Positions 1 through 9,566 of a stretch of DNA of 64,000 nucleotides are shown piece after piece (within the stretch, counting starts at the first letter, position 1; each line of letters opens with the position of its first letter). The notes beneath the pieces are model-generated. The model was not told the origin of the DNA and searched no databases. It worked only from the letters and a program-made list of their open reading frames with translations. Origin of the DNA: Aplectana chamaeleonis (taxonomy: Eukaryota; Nematoda; Chromadorea; Rhabditida; Cosmocercidae); the NCBI GenBank assembly GCA_029168955.1, contig JAPDOI010000366.1:434001-498000 (forward strand), given 5' to 3'. Both the position numbers and the translations under genes were made by a program.

Positions 1-195
1 CCCACTCGCTGCTCTAGTAATGTACTACGGCGACGCGAACTGTGGCGACCCTCTCCCCCTTTCTCTCCCACCCCATGTGGCAGGCAGCGACCTTCACATG
101 ACCACCCTTCATCGATGGAAATTTAAGTGTCATCGTATTGGCTATCTATTCTCTTTTTTTTAACCAAAAAAATCATTCTTGTCAAGCTGCTGCTT
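1..195. mobile_element. Left part of a TA-type foldback (long-TIR) element, interrupted by a Gypsy insertion
   Basis: Bases 1-130 match, in the same order, the left arm of the complete foldback at 8909-9566: a CCCACTCGCTGCT-like start, a CTCTCCCACCCCATGTGG block, then a stretch ending in CATCGTATTGGCTA. The outermost part of the arm lies outside the window. The other half of the same element resumes after the Gypsy copy at 4045 and ends at 4345. No coding potential is seen. The right limit (about 195) is approximate because it meets the poorly defined outer edge of the Gypsy LTR. Confidence 0.7.
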
Positions 196-245
196 GTAGA
201 CGACTGAAGAATGAGCTTTATTAGCTACCGAAGGATTGCACACAT

Positions 246-485
246 CAAAAACATACAGAGACCCTTACAGGCCGCATCGTACATAACACGGGTTTCGTAA
301 TACGCGTTAACATGCAATGCTACGTCACAGCAATACACACAGCCGCCGCAGCCAAAGTGCAACGGCGATGAGCCATAGTACAGCACGTGCAATGGCAACC
401 TAGTTCAGCCATAGAAAAGACAATACTACAAAGATAAACACGTCTTAATAGCTATACATAATTATACATTATTGTTCCTACAACA
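246..485 (-). repeat. 3' LTR of the Gypsy element (element orientation)
   Basis: This is about 90% identical by eye to 3807-4044; both contain GGCCGCATCGTACATAACA and end in TATTGTTCCTACAACA. On the minus strand the LTR therefore begins TGTTGTAGG. Similarity to the other LTR stops near 246, but a minus-strand AATAAA at 222-217 lies just beyond. The true LTR may therefore extend to about 195, with the matching part of the other LTR replaced. Confidence 0.8.
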
Positions 486-496
486 CCTCCCCCGTT
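486..496 (-). other. Polypurine tract next to the 3' LTR
   Basis: On the minus strand the sequence ACGGGGGAGG ends directly at the start of the 3' LTR. This is where Gypsy elements place the plus-strand primer. It fixes the element's orientation and the inner LTR boundary. Confidence 0.75.
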
Positions 497-695
497 AAGT
501 TATCACTTGTATGTCTTCCTTGACGGATCTACGACCATGCGCGACGGCGGCTGACGGTGTCGAGTAGATCGTCTAAGCTGTTGAGAAGCAGGCGGCGTTG
601 CTGGCAGTGTAGTCGATTGTTGATCATCAGGTTGAGCACGGTTGCTGATCATCGGCAAGTCGAAAACGTCCAGAAGTCGTTTTGATATTGTCGTA

Positions 696-1930
696 TCATC
701 TCTCGGACGTAGCTGGTTGATGTGACCTCCACTCTAGACCTCCACAGCGGACGATATAGGTGGAGTTTCCTGTTTTACGCATTATGACGGCAGGACTCAA
801 TGAGACTTTTGGACTGCGGTAATCCTTGGCGTAAACAGCGTCGTCGACATCGAAGTGACGAGCCCGAGCACCATGTCGGCGATTTAAATGTCGTTCCATC
901 TTGACGTCACGTGATCCTGGTGCTGTGACGTTTGAAGACAGCAGATGCAACTCGGTTCGCATCCGATGTCCCAAGAAGTTCTCGGCGGGAGACAGATTGT
1001 TCGGTCCAAACGGGCAAGGAGTCGACCCGTATGCCATCAGGAAGGTTTGAAGTGCATCTGCTGTTGGTTCCTCCCCCTTCAACTTTGCGAGTCCTCGCTT
1101 GAAGGTGTCTACGAAGCGTTCGGCTTGTCCATTGCTCTGCGGATGGAACAGTGGCGTGCGAACGTGGGTGATTTCTTGTGAACGGCAGAACGACGAGAAT
1201 TGTGAAGATGTGAACTGCGTGCCGTTGTCCGTAACGAGATTCTCCGGATTTCCAAACTGTGAAAAGATTTTCTTGATGACGGAGATAGTTGCAGACGACG
1301 AAATTGTTGTCATCTTGATGATTTCTGGCCACTTGGAGTAGGCGTCGACGATAAGCAGATAGAATTGACCATCCAGCGGTCCAGCAAAGTCTGCATGTAC
1401 GCGTGTCCATGGAGAGCTCGATTTCGGCCAGGACTGCAGTTCTGCCTTGACGGGATTCTTGGAGGCTGCTGCACACTTACTGCAACTTTTGGCAATTCCT
1501 TCAATGTCGCCATCCAGTGTCGGTCAGTAGACATGACTGCGCGCCAACATCTTCATCCTTGTTTGTCCTGGATGAGCCTTGTGGAGCGTCGCGAGTATAG
1601 GGCGTTGCAGTGATTTCGGAATCTATATGCGGGAAGCCGTTAGTAAACAACCATTGGCAGTTTTGAGCGTGTCTCTGCGGTTGTAGTAGTGCCATAGGGG
1701 AGAGTCGCGATGGACCTTCGGCCAGCGGCCGCACTTCCTGTTGTCGATCACTTGTTTGAGCAAGGTATCCGCTAAAGTTGCGGTTCGGATGGTTTCGGCT
1801 GAGACTGGAAGTTGACTGCAGCTGTCTGCAAACTCAGCAGTGATATCGGCATCGACGGCGGCGATGACGTAGTATTCCGGCTCCAGTGAGTGTGATGCTA
1901 TGAGACGCGAGAGCGCGTCGACTTGGCCGA
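696..1930 (-). pseudogene. Gypsy integrase plus C-terminal end of RNase H (broken)
   Basis: Reading the minus strand from about 1922, the first recognisable residues are VDALSRL, the typical end of the Gypsy RNase H region. These are followed by an integrase: a zinc-binding H/C region (around 1600-1470), a core containing VTDNGTQFTS and HPQSNGQAERF (D and E of the DD35E triad), and a C-terminal tail ending at 696. The longest uninterrupted frame is 1313-696 (205 residues). Upstream, a TGA stands where a conserved tryptophan codon is expected (about 1526), and the frame changes at the gag/protease side. In intact relatives this enzyme inserts the element's cDNA into the host genome. Here it is a remnant. 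Confidence 0.85.
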
Positions 1931-1934
1931 AATC

Positions 1935-2233
1935 CTAAAGACAGTCTTGGCGTCGGGTTTCAGCACGAGTTTTACTCTTGATTTTGTGCATCGTCCCAGT
2001 CCTGGTGCGAGCACTGCAGTGAACTGGTTCTTCAGCCGAGTCGTTAGGGGAGAATGCAGTGTTGACAAAGACACGTTGAAGACGGAGCCTTCTGTCAGAC
2101 GGCAAAACAGCGGCTCGTGTTGTTGAATCCAGTCAAGGCCCAACAATGACAAAGTATCGGCGACGTAGCATGTAGACACCTCGTTCATTGCGACCATCGA
2201 TGACAAAGTCGCATTCACATTGTCCACGAACAT
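1935..2233 (-). pseudogene. Gypsy protease C-terminus and RT linker, ending at a deletion
   Basis: A minus-strand frame of 111 residues (2233-1898) carries the downstream protease part (LSLLGLDWIQQH, a GxDWL-like region). It then carries the linker into RT, ending in VLKPDAKTVFR, which normally precedes the fingers of Gypsy RT. Directly after this (about 1931-1934) the similarity moves to the end of RNase H in another frame. The whole catalytic RT and nearly all of RNase H are therefore gone. The frame differs from that of gag. Confidence 0.75.
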
Positions 2234-2303
2234 TCAGCTTCTTGTGGTTGGCGGATTGCAAAGTGATGAGCGAAGGCCGCAACTTCTGTCGGCCGATAGC
2301 GAT

Positions 2304-3350
2304 TCAATCGGATTGGCTGAGCAGGGTGACATCTGCTCCGGTGTCGAGACGCATCCGGGCCATCGTTCCATTGATCTGCACTGAACGGTAGATACGGCTA
2401 ACAGGAGCGGTATCGGATGAGGTAGACGCGATAACGACGTTGGTTGCTCGCCTATGTTTTCTTCTGTGCTGCGTACTCTTCTTCGCAAAGTTCTTGCAGA
2501 AGCCTCTTTCGTGGCCAACGGTTTTGCAGTCGTGACACGCCTTGTTGATAAACGTGCAGTCCCTTGACCAATGGTGTCCTCCACATCGAAAGCATGGAGA
2601 AGGCGGTTTTCGATCACGAGCCTTTGAAGAAGAAGGCTTCACTCGGTCCCGGCTCGTTTTTGATTTGACCGCATTGACGCTTGATCGTGGAGCAGACCGT
2701 TCGAGAAGAGCAGCATCTTGTCGGATGTCGATGATTTGTTGAATCTCTGAGGTGAGTTCCTTCAACGTTGTTTGAGGATTGTCTTCCATCTTGCGTAGAG
2801 CACGAGCACGGATATCGGCATCCGTTGAAGAGGCAAGTCCACAAATCCACACAAGGCACTTCATTTGCTCGGTAGTTATGTCGTTGAATTCCGCCATTTC
2901 ATGACGTTGATTGACAAGCCCTGTGTAGTCACGCAACGTCTCGTCAACTCGTTGCGTTTTTAGGTATGCGTAGCGTCGAGCGAAGATTGAGGTGTTGTGT
3001 CCAAACAGCTCTTTCAAAGTCTTCACAGTATCCGCCAGTGACACGCCGGAGGCTTTGTTCGGAAGGATATGACTTGTGAAGCGAGCGTCAGTCACGGCAT
3101 CCAGCTTCGAAACAATCAGTTGAGCCCTCGCTGCGTCGTCGAGGGTGGGACCATCCTTCGAGATGACGTCTTCGTACCGATTATACCACACGTCGAAGGT
3201 GCATTCATTGTCTGGATCGCAGACGAATTCTGGTAGCCCGGTTGACAGCGAGTTAGTGACGAACTCGGTTGTAGTGGCTGGAGTAGTCGAACCGGATGAT
3301 CCTGTGTTGGAGACCATTCCCTCCATGCGTTTGACTATCTCGTTGAACAT
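2304..3350 (-). CDS. Gypsy Gag polyprotein with N-terminal part of protease
   Basis: An open frame of 348 residues. The first ~220 residues are a capsid-like helical region (FDVWYNRYEDVI, GLVNQRHEMAEF). A basic linker follows, then two zinc knuckles: CFRCGGHHWSRDC (spacing C-x2-C-x3-H-x4-C) and CHDCKTVGHERGFC (canonical C-x2-C-x4-H-x4-C). The last ~40 residues enter the aspartic protease, with the active-site motif DTGADVTLL, before the frame is lost. In active elements Gag assembles the particle that packages element RNA. The style of this Gag resembles Gypsy elements common in nematodes, which I judge from general knowledge only. It is the best preserved gene of this element. Confidence 0.85.
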   Translation of the reverse strand: MFNEIVKRMEGMVSNTGSSGSTTPATTTEFVTNSLSTGLPEFVCDPDNECTFDVWYNRYEDVISKDGPTLDDAARAQLIVSKLDAVTDARFTSHILPNKASGVSLADTVKTLKELFGHNTSIFARRYAYLKTQRVDETLRDYTGLVNQRHEMAEFNDITTEQMKCLVWICGLASSTDADIRARALRKMEDNPQTTLKELTSEIQQIIDIRQDAALLERSAPRSSVNAVKSKTSRDRVKPSSSKARDRKPPSPCFRCGGHHWSRDCTFINKACHDCKTVGHERGFCKNFAKKSTQHRRKHRRATNVVIASTSSDTAPVSRIYRSVQINGTMARMRLDTGADVTLLSQSD

Positions 3351-3479
3351 CGACAGCTGTGCTTTGGCTTAAGCATCCAGAATTTCTTGCAGTGTTGCAG
3401 CCTACATATTCGTTTCGACTGGCTCACAAATGTTCACTCGTTGCGTTGATTGATCAGTAGTAGAGTACTAGTCCTCAGA

Positions 3480-3806
3480 CAGCAGTTCGACCGGGCTCGA
3501 AATTTGTGAGCCGAGGTTGCGTGAGCTGTACTCGATCAGCAGTTCGCCCGGGCTCAAGGCAGAGCGGGGCTAATCAATCGTTCGATCTCTGTACAAGCGG
3601 ACTTAAAACAAGCCGGGACAATCTCAACCGGACTCGAAAAAAAGCCGGCAATTAATAAATCGTCGACAGTATTCGACCGGGCCCGAGGAAGAGTCGGGGC
3701 TGAATCCACGAATTGATCAGCCGATCGACCGGGCTCAGGGCAGAGAGCTGGGGCTGAATCCTCCAATTGATCAGCTGATGGACCGGGTTCTAGGCAGAGG
3801 CAGATC
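3480..3806. repeat. Gypsy leader region with degenerate tandem repeats
   Basis: Between gag and the 5' LTR the sequence contains about five loose repeats built on GACCGGGCTC...AGAG..GGGGCT, usually next to TTGATCAGC. No primer-binding site adjoining the LTR could be recognised. Confidence 0.5.
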
Positions 3807-4044
3807 AAAACATTCAGAGGACCTTATAGGCCGCATCGTACATAACATGGGTTTCGAAATACGCGTTAACATGCAATGCTTCGTCACAGCAATACACACA
3901 GCCACAGCAGCCAAAGTGCAACGGCGATGAGTCATAGTACAGCACGTGCAATGGCAACCTAATTCAGCCATACAAAAGGCAATACTACAAAGATGAACAC
4001 GTCACAATAACTATACATAATTATACATTATTGTTCCTACAACA
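3807..4044 (-). repeat. 5' LTR of the Gypsy element (element orientation)
   Basis: Matches 246-485 along its whole length and ends CCTACAACA at 4044, where foldback sequence resumes. The inner boundary (3807) is where similarity to the other LTR ends. The next bases belong to the repeat-rich leader. Confidence 0.8.
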
Positions 4045-4345
4045 ATTGTTTTCGAACATTTATCTTCTATTTCAGGGTCATTTCCTCACTACCTTGTAAA
4101 ATGGCACATCAGCTATCACCGAAACAACTAAGGCCGGCGAAAAAAAAAACTGAAAAACACCGTTTCTTAGCATGATCGTCGGTCATACAGACAATTGGAA
4201 GGTGATCGTGCGAGAGTCGATGCCTGCCACAAGGGGTGGGAGAGAACGGATGAGAGAGGGTCTCCAGAGACTACGCCGACGTGGTGTCACTGTAGCAGCG
4301 AGTGTGGGTGATAAGGGGAACTTGTGCACTCCCGAATAAAGGCAG
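4045..4345. mobile_element. Right part of the TA-type foldback element
   Basis: Positions 4168-4345 match the right arm of the complete foldback at 8909-9566, including CACTCCCGAATAAAGGCAG as the terminus at 4345. Next to this, coding similarity to an RTE LINE starts abruptly (RWAGHV), so the foldback is inserted in the LINE. Confidence 0.75.
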
Positions 4346-5114
4346 TTTACATGACCTGCCCATCTTCTTTTAGCGGCGCACATTTTGCCAGCTACATCTC
4401 TCACCCTTGTGCGCTGCCGCAGTTCGTCGTTGCTCACCTTTTCTCTGATGGGCATTCCACATAGGCGCTTTTCCATAGTTTTCCGGCAACCGCAAACATT
4501 TGTTCGTCTCGTTTTGTGGTGGACCAGCTTTCGCTGCCATAAATCATTGCAGGCAGTACCTTTATCTTGAATGTGTCATCCCAGAGCTTAATCTGAAGCC
4601 TCCGGCTCGTGAAGACAGCGATCCCTACTAAGTGCTATCCAGACTGCTTTGAATTTCCTTGCCCACACCTGGTTTAGCAGATTGTTTGACTGTATGAGTC
4701 CACTAAGATACACGCATTCCGAAACTTCTTCAACTTCAAAGTCGTCTGCGATGAGAGCTCCGTTTGGACAGCACTCGTTCTGCATCCATTTAGTCTTCGC
4801 TACATTTATTTCCAACCCGATCTCCTTCGATAGACTTGACAGCTCTTTTAGGTCTAAAAGCAGATGTGCGCAAGTCTTTCTTCATCTATCGCTGTGCCAC
4901 CTTCAAAATTTATTTGGCGAAATAGGGATTCGAGAGCCGTTGCGAATAGCTTCGGGGGTGTTGTTTCTCCTTGTCGTACTCCTTTCGAGACGTTGGCGAG
5001 ACAATTTTTAAAACCCAGCTTCATGGTAGTTGTAGTGTTTTTAGACATGAGTCTCGCAACGTCGACTTTGGCTGGGTTCACAGCTGCTTCATGGAGGGCA
5101 TTGGTGACTGCGTT
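4346..5114 (-). pseudogene. RTE-type LINE reverse transcriptase, 3' part (broken)
   Basis: Three minus-strand frames carry successive parts of an RTE RT. Around 5110-4855 are TNALHEAAVNP and the RT motif KGVRQGETTPPKLF. At 4815-4588 are EINVAKTKWM and VYLSGLIQ, the thumb region. At 4476-4350 is the C-terminal motif LRQRTRVRDVAG...RRWAGHV. Frameshifts separate them and the catalytic box is not clearly readable. The 3' end is cut by the foldback at 4345. The 5' side is cut by LINE A: the last codons here (NAVTNAL) overlap the first codons across the insertion (KSNAV at 10239) through the 10-bp target duplication. Confidence 0.85.
5105..5114. repeat. Target site duplication of LINE A, left copy
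   Basis: TGACTGCGTT here is repeated exactly at 10229-10238 on the other side of LINE A. Confidence 0.85.
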
Positions 5115-5148
5115 TTCTTTTTCTTCTGCAGCCACAGAGAGGGTTCTG

Positions 5149-6266
5149 TCATAGATTGAGGAACTGAGCCACAAGCATAGGATTCGTCCAAAGATCTATT
5201 GTCGTTAACAATTTCGGTCTCATCGGGCAGATGAAAAAGTGCGCAGTAGCATGCCTTTTATTACCACAATCCGGGCACTCGTCAGATCTGCTGCTATCGA
5301 TCTTATGTAAATAAGACATAAGCATAGGGGATTGTCCGCAGCGCAACGAAGCAAGGATGCACCTCGCATGCCTACCGAGTTTCATCTCGGTTTCTCTGGC
5401 CTCAGACGGCACGAATCCGGAAATGGAGTATACGGCGGCATCGCATAAGTGATCCTTGACGAATCGGGTATGCACAGCACGTAAGAGACGGAGGTGTTCG
5501 TGTTGTGTGTTGGTCCATCCCTGTATATTAATTTTCATGGGAGCATCAGCAAACGGCTTTCTTATACATCTCTCTCTCTCTCATGGGATCTAATACTCTT
5601 CGCGACGGATAATTTGGCTGCTTCAGAATGTCTATGTACAGCTGTTGTGCGTGGAGTTGGTAATGGTCCTTAACTGGCAGGATGCAACCTTCGGCGTTTA
5701 GGTGCTCTACTGGAGAGCTTTTAGAACAGCCTATTGCGATTCGCAGAGCAGCATTCCGGGTGCGCTGCAGCGTAGGCCAAGAAGTGACCGACACGAAGTG
5801 CTGCCAGACTGGCGCAGCATACCCCAAGGCGGGTTGCACATTAGCCTCATAAGTGGTCAGGATCGTTTCTTTACTGCACCCCCAAGACGTTCCGCCGAGA
5901 GCACGTAGGACGTCTAGTCTTGTTTCCACCGTAGCTTGCTTCTGCTCAGTGTTCTTATGAAACTTCAACGAAGGATCCAACACGAGCCCGCGTAGCTTAG
6001 GGAATCGGGTGGGCGGCAAGCGAGTTTCGTCCCATTTCACCATGGGATGAGCTCTGTGCTCCGCAGGATCGGTGGAAAAGACGGTGACGGATGATTTAGC
6101 GGCAGAGACTGTGAGCTTTTTGCTACCGAGAAAACATTTCAACTCAATCAAGTAGTCATTGATCTTGCTGGCAGCTACATTCATGTCGCGATCCCGGCAT
6201 AGTATAGTAATATCATCCGCATATGCAACGACTACAATGGAATGGGTAGATTTTCGATATACAGAC
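5149..6266 (-). pseudogene. LINE A reverse transcriptase: palm to C-terminal zinc knuckle
   Basis: The minus-strand frame 6565-5546 contains AYADDITILCRDRD (the catalytic YADD box, around 6225) and then the thumb region with LDPSLKFHKNTEQKQ and GCSKETILTTYEA. The frame 5538-5149 holds the C-terminal domain with CPDCGNKRHATAHFFIC, the knuckle typical of CR1/Jockey-group RTs, and ends in VAQFLNL. The first ~100 residues of the long frame (6565-6267) are MITE sequence, not RT. The catalytic aspartates are present. A frameshift near 5540 separates RT from the C-terminal domain. Confidence 0.85.
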
Positions 6267-6759
6267 TTAAAGGCAGTGTTCACGATGAAAATCGTTTTTC
6301 TGTTCTCCCGCCTATCTTGAAAACGGCCCCATGCTGATTCCAATGGTGTCTCTGAAATCATACAAGACCTTCTGGGAATGGAGTTACGGTCCATCAAAAA
6401 TTGAGCTAGGGAAAATGGTGGACGAGTTGTCCGAGGCTTGTAATTTCCGTCTTTTACAGCCGAACTATGCGAGCTGACCTGAGTAAAGAGAGAAGCTGAG
6501 AATGAAGTGAAGAACGGGGCTAATGATTGAAAATCATCGCTCATCTCACGATCTCGAGCATTCATTTGTTCACGTCGGTGGGCGTGTGATGCGCTTTTGG
6601 GGTTTTCAATGCGCTCGAAGTTGCAACTTCGGGCTCTTTTGGGGCTCTTCCTGGCTCGTTTTTATGCGTTCTTTCTACGTTAACGTTACAGAGTGTCTCT
6701 CCACTACCCAATCCTAGTGGAATTTCGAAAATTTTTTTCATCGTGAACACTGCCTTTAA
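6267..6759. mobile_element. TTAA-flanked MITE, family 1, inside LINE A
   Basis: Starts TTAAAGGCAGTGTTCACGA and ends with its inverted copy, including TTAA at both ends (6267-6270 and 6756-6759). LINE B lacks the block: its uninterrupted sequence ACAGACTGAAAAGAGCAGG (around 48484) corresponds to ACAGAC-TTAA...TTAA-AAGAGCAGG here. This shows both the insertion and the TTAA duplication. No open frame of its own. Related copies lie at 10782-11720 and 61872-62360. Confidence 0.9.
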
Positions 6760-7975
6760 AAGAGCAGGCGATAGAACTTCTCCTTGAAATACGCCGGCAG
6801 CAATGGGGATGCTATTGGAGACGTGTCCTCGAAACAGCACATTTTCCCGACGTCCTTTGGTGAATGCGGTTATCCACCGCTTCTGCCAGGGCGGGATTGT
6901 AGACCTTAACAGGCTCTCCGACATTATGCCCGGGTTTACTGTGTCAAAAGCCTTCGTTAGGTTGAGGGCTACACCTACGGTTCGCTCAGGTTTCTTGACA
7001 TTTAAGCCGTCCAAAACATAGCTCACAATTTCCAGCAGGGCCGTAGTGGTGGAATGTAGTTTACGTAAACCATGTTGAGGCTTTTGTTTGCTGTTATGTT
7101 CGGCAAGCTCCTCCACAGCCAATTTTTTCGCAGCTTTGGCAATAGGTGAGAGAAGACTGATTGGCCTGTAACCTTTTGCCGCGGATGGTGATTTACCCGT
7201 CTTTGGCAATGGGATGACGCGTGCTACTTCCCAATCTTGAGGTAATGTACAGGTACGAAACGATGTATTAATGACCTCCAGCGAGCGGGGTTGGGAGTTC
7301 ACTTGGCAGTCTCTTTAGAACTGCTGGGCCCAAACCATCTGGCCCTACTGCCTTTGAATTACTCATCTCCTTGATTACCTTCTCAACCTTGGCGGGTGTG
7401 ACTGCTTCATCATCAACCATGAGTAGCAGTTTACAGAGTTCCCGCACACTTATTCTATTCTGCTTCTCTCCTTTGGTTAGAGTGATTAAAAAATGCTTCC
7501 CAAGAGCATTTGCGGCCTCTTTTTCAAACTTGAAGACTCCACCATCAAATTCAATCGTGGAATTGTTGGCGGAAGTGAAGTTTGCGATCCTTCTTCCTCC
7601 CTTTCCTTCTTAAAATCCTTTTTAGAGCTTCCCACTTTGCTGCGGCATCACTCTTGAAGTTTATCTTCTCAGTGAACTTTTCCCAAGATCCCTTCTTATG
7701 TCTGTCTAGGTCCCTCCTGACTTCATTATCCAGTTCAGCGATGTCTGAGTCAAGATGATCAGCAGCTCTCTTTGAGTCCCTTGTCCTTATCTTCTGCAGT
7801 GTCTCCCTGGTGACATTGGGAAAGAAGGTCTTGACACGACCTTCAGGAATCGCTGCTTTCCTCGTCTTCCGGATGGCCTCAGAGAGGTGGTGCTCCTTCT
7901 GATTTACATTGCCATTCCACGGATATTCGGCCGCTAGGCAGAGCGCAACCTCCCTGAACAGGCTTCAGTCTGCAA
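6760..7975 (-). pseudogene. LINE A reverse transcriptase: N-terminal half
   Basis: The frame 7302-6760 contains the fingers and palm: ARVIPLPKTGKSPSAAKGYR, PISLLSPIAKA, ALNLTKAFDTVNPG (B LINE has ALDLTKAFDTV, so one acidic residue is changed) and IPIAAGVFQGEVLSPALL (motif B region). Upstream to 7975 the same protein as LINE B 49569-49000 can be followed but is frame-shifted, for example around 7300 and 7610. The 3' side stops at the MITE at 6759 and resumes at 6266. Confidence 0.8.
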
Positions 7976-7978
7976 GAC

Positions 7979-8295
7979 CTAAGTTGAGATAAGAACGATG
8001 ACGAACACTTGTATAGGGAGCAAGAGAGTTAGAGAGATCGATATTGACCAAGACCGGAATGTGATCACTGGAAAGAGGTGTAGATGTAGGCCAAGAGCAG
8101 GCATTAGATAGATTGCAAGAGTCAAGGGAGATGTCTGGGCTGGAAGATCGGCCGTGGCAGGGAGTCGAGTGGGCTGATCATCGTTTAGGATAACCAGATC
8201 GCACTCCTCCGCACATTCTTCGACGTCATTTCCTCTAGCATCAGAGTCAAGCGACGAGCAGAACGTGTGAGCATTGAAGTCACCCGCAAAGACAA
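7979..8295 (-). pseudogene. LINE A endonuclease domain, C-terminal part
   Basis: A frame of 108 residues (8305-7979) starts at the APE-endonuclease motif IVFAGDFNAHTF, in which the GDFNAH acidic residue and asparagine are catalytic in the family. It continues through SLDSDARGN. The SDHIPV-like motif of LINE B is degraded here (VITFRSWS). The 5' part continues beyond the two nested insertions, at 8788-8908 and 9569-9740. In active LINEs this enzyme nicks the target DNA to start reverse transcription. Confidence 0.8.
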
Positions 8296-8787
8296 TTAAA
8301 GGCACAGGACACCCAAAAAATTATTCTCTAGTTCTCATGCTTATCTTGGAGAGAGTCGCAAGCTGATCACTGTGGTATCTCTAAAATCGTCCAAGACCCC
8401 TTTTGAACAGAGTTATGGCTCTTCAAAGATGCCTAGATTTTGAGAGTGAAAAATTGGTGGACGAGTTGTCTCAGGCCTGTATTTCTCTTCATCCGCAGTC
8501 GTTGCACTAGAACGAGCCAGGATAAGGAGACAGCCCGGCAATGGACTGAAGAACGATGACTTGTTGGAATTCATCCATCCATCGAGCCGCTATCGAGTTC
8601 GAAAATCTGGTAGGGGGTCGGGCCTGTGGTGGTGAGCGAAGGGGGTCGGGCCTGTGGTGGTCGCTTATATCTCGCTTATTTGGAGGAATTGAGACCTCGC
8701 ATTTGGCACGTGTTAGACAGGAGGGGTCTACTACACAATTACATGAAAATCTCAAAATTCATATCTGAGGGTGTACTGTGCCTTTAA
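8296..8787. mobile_element. TTAA-flanked MITE, family 3, inside LINE A
   Basis: Starts TTAAAGGCACAGGACACCC and ends with the inverted sequence (TTAAAGGCACAGTACACCC when complemented), one mismatch in 19. LINE B reads straight through this site (GACAATTGAGGGAGATAGAG near 50000), so the insertion and its TTAA target are confirmed by an empty site. No coding content. It contains a short direct repeat, GGGGGTCGGGCCTGTGGTGG, around 8615-8660. Confidence 0.9.
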
Positions 8788-8908
8788 GGGAGATAGAGAG
8801 CAGTCATACAGCTGCTTGAGAAGTGGGACAGGGTTAAAAGTTGATGAACAGGATGTGGTGGGAGGAATGTATATATTGAAAAGAGAAATTGGAGTTTTTA
8901 GAGGTATA

Positions 8909-9566
8909 CAGCCTTTATTCGGGAGTGCACAAGCCCCCCTTTCCACCCGCACCCGCTGCTACAGTACTGCACCACGGCGGCGCAGTCTGTCGTGGCCTTC
9001 TTCCATCCAATCTCTCCTACCCCATATGGCAGTTATCGAATTCGTATGACCACCGTCCGATCGTCCGCATGACCGGCGATCATGTTCGGAGCCCGTGAGT
9101 TTTTTTTTAATTTTCACCGCTTTTTAGTTGTTTAGCGGTTAATTTAAATGCCATCGTATTGGCTAAAGATTAGGGTGTACTCGAAGCTTTGAACAATTCT
9201 TCACGCTACCAAGAAATCGAGAAAACGTTTGTTCTTTTATTTTCAACAAAAAAGTCGTTCTTTCTAAACATTATTTGTGTGTTTCGAATCGAAGGCTCAT
9301 ATATACTTTACCCATTACGATGATATTCAAATTATTACCAATACAACTGAAGACGGTGAAAATTTTCGAGGAAACTCACTTTTTCTGAACATGATCGTGG
9401 GTAATGCGGACGATCGGACGGTGGTCATACGAAGGTCGATGCCTCCCACATGGGGTGGGAGAGATCGGATGAGAGAGGGCCACCACAGACCGCGCCGCCG
9501 TGGTGCAATACTGTAGAAGCGAGTGCGGGTGAAAAGGGGGGTTTGTGCACTCCCGAATAAAGGCAG
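8909..9566. mobile_element. Complete TA-flanked foldback element with ~180-bp inverted repeats
   Basis: The arms 8909-9089 and 9388-9566 are inverted copies of each other. Both outer ends read C(A/T)GCCTTTATTCGGGAG inward and both continue through a CACCCGCAC...CCACGGCGGCGC block. TA flanks both ends (8907-8908 and 9567-9568). LINE B lacks the block (GAGGTAGATGGATGGGG near 50122). The ~300-bp centre is AT-rich with no open frame. Another copy of the family is split across 1-195 and 4045-4345. Confidence 0.85.

Larger units (their letters stand above)
196..4044 (-). mobile_element. Gypsy-type LTR retrotransposon, internally deleted
   Basis: Two copies of a ~240-bp sequence bound an internal region that encodes, on the minus strand, gag with zinc knuckles, an aspartic protease motif and an integrase. 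This is the gene order of Ty3/Gypsy elements. The right copy (5' LTR in element orientation) ends at 4044 with CCTACAACA. The left copy (3' LTR) ends at 485 and is followed by a polypurine tract. The reverse transcriptase and RNase H are missing: protein similarity jumps near 1931-1934 from the start of the RT domain to the last residues of RNase H. The element sits inside a foldback transposon (1-195 and 4045-4345). Because of the deletion and the stop codons it cannot be autonomous. Confidence 0.85.

Noticed and set aside
696..4044. An endogenous retrovirus with an envelope gene
   Set aside because: No envelope-like frame lies between integrase and the 3' LTR (496-695 is too short), so this is an LTR retrotransposon.
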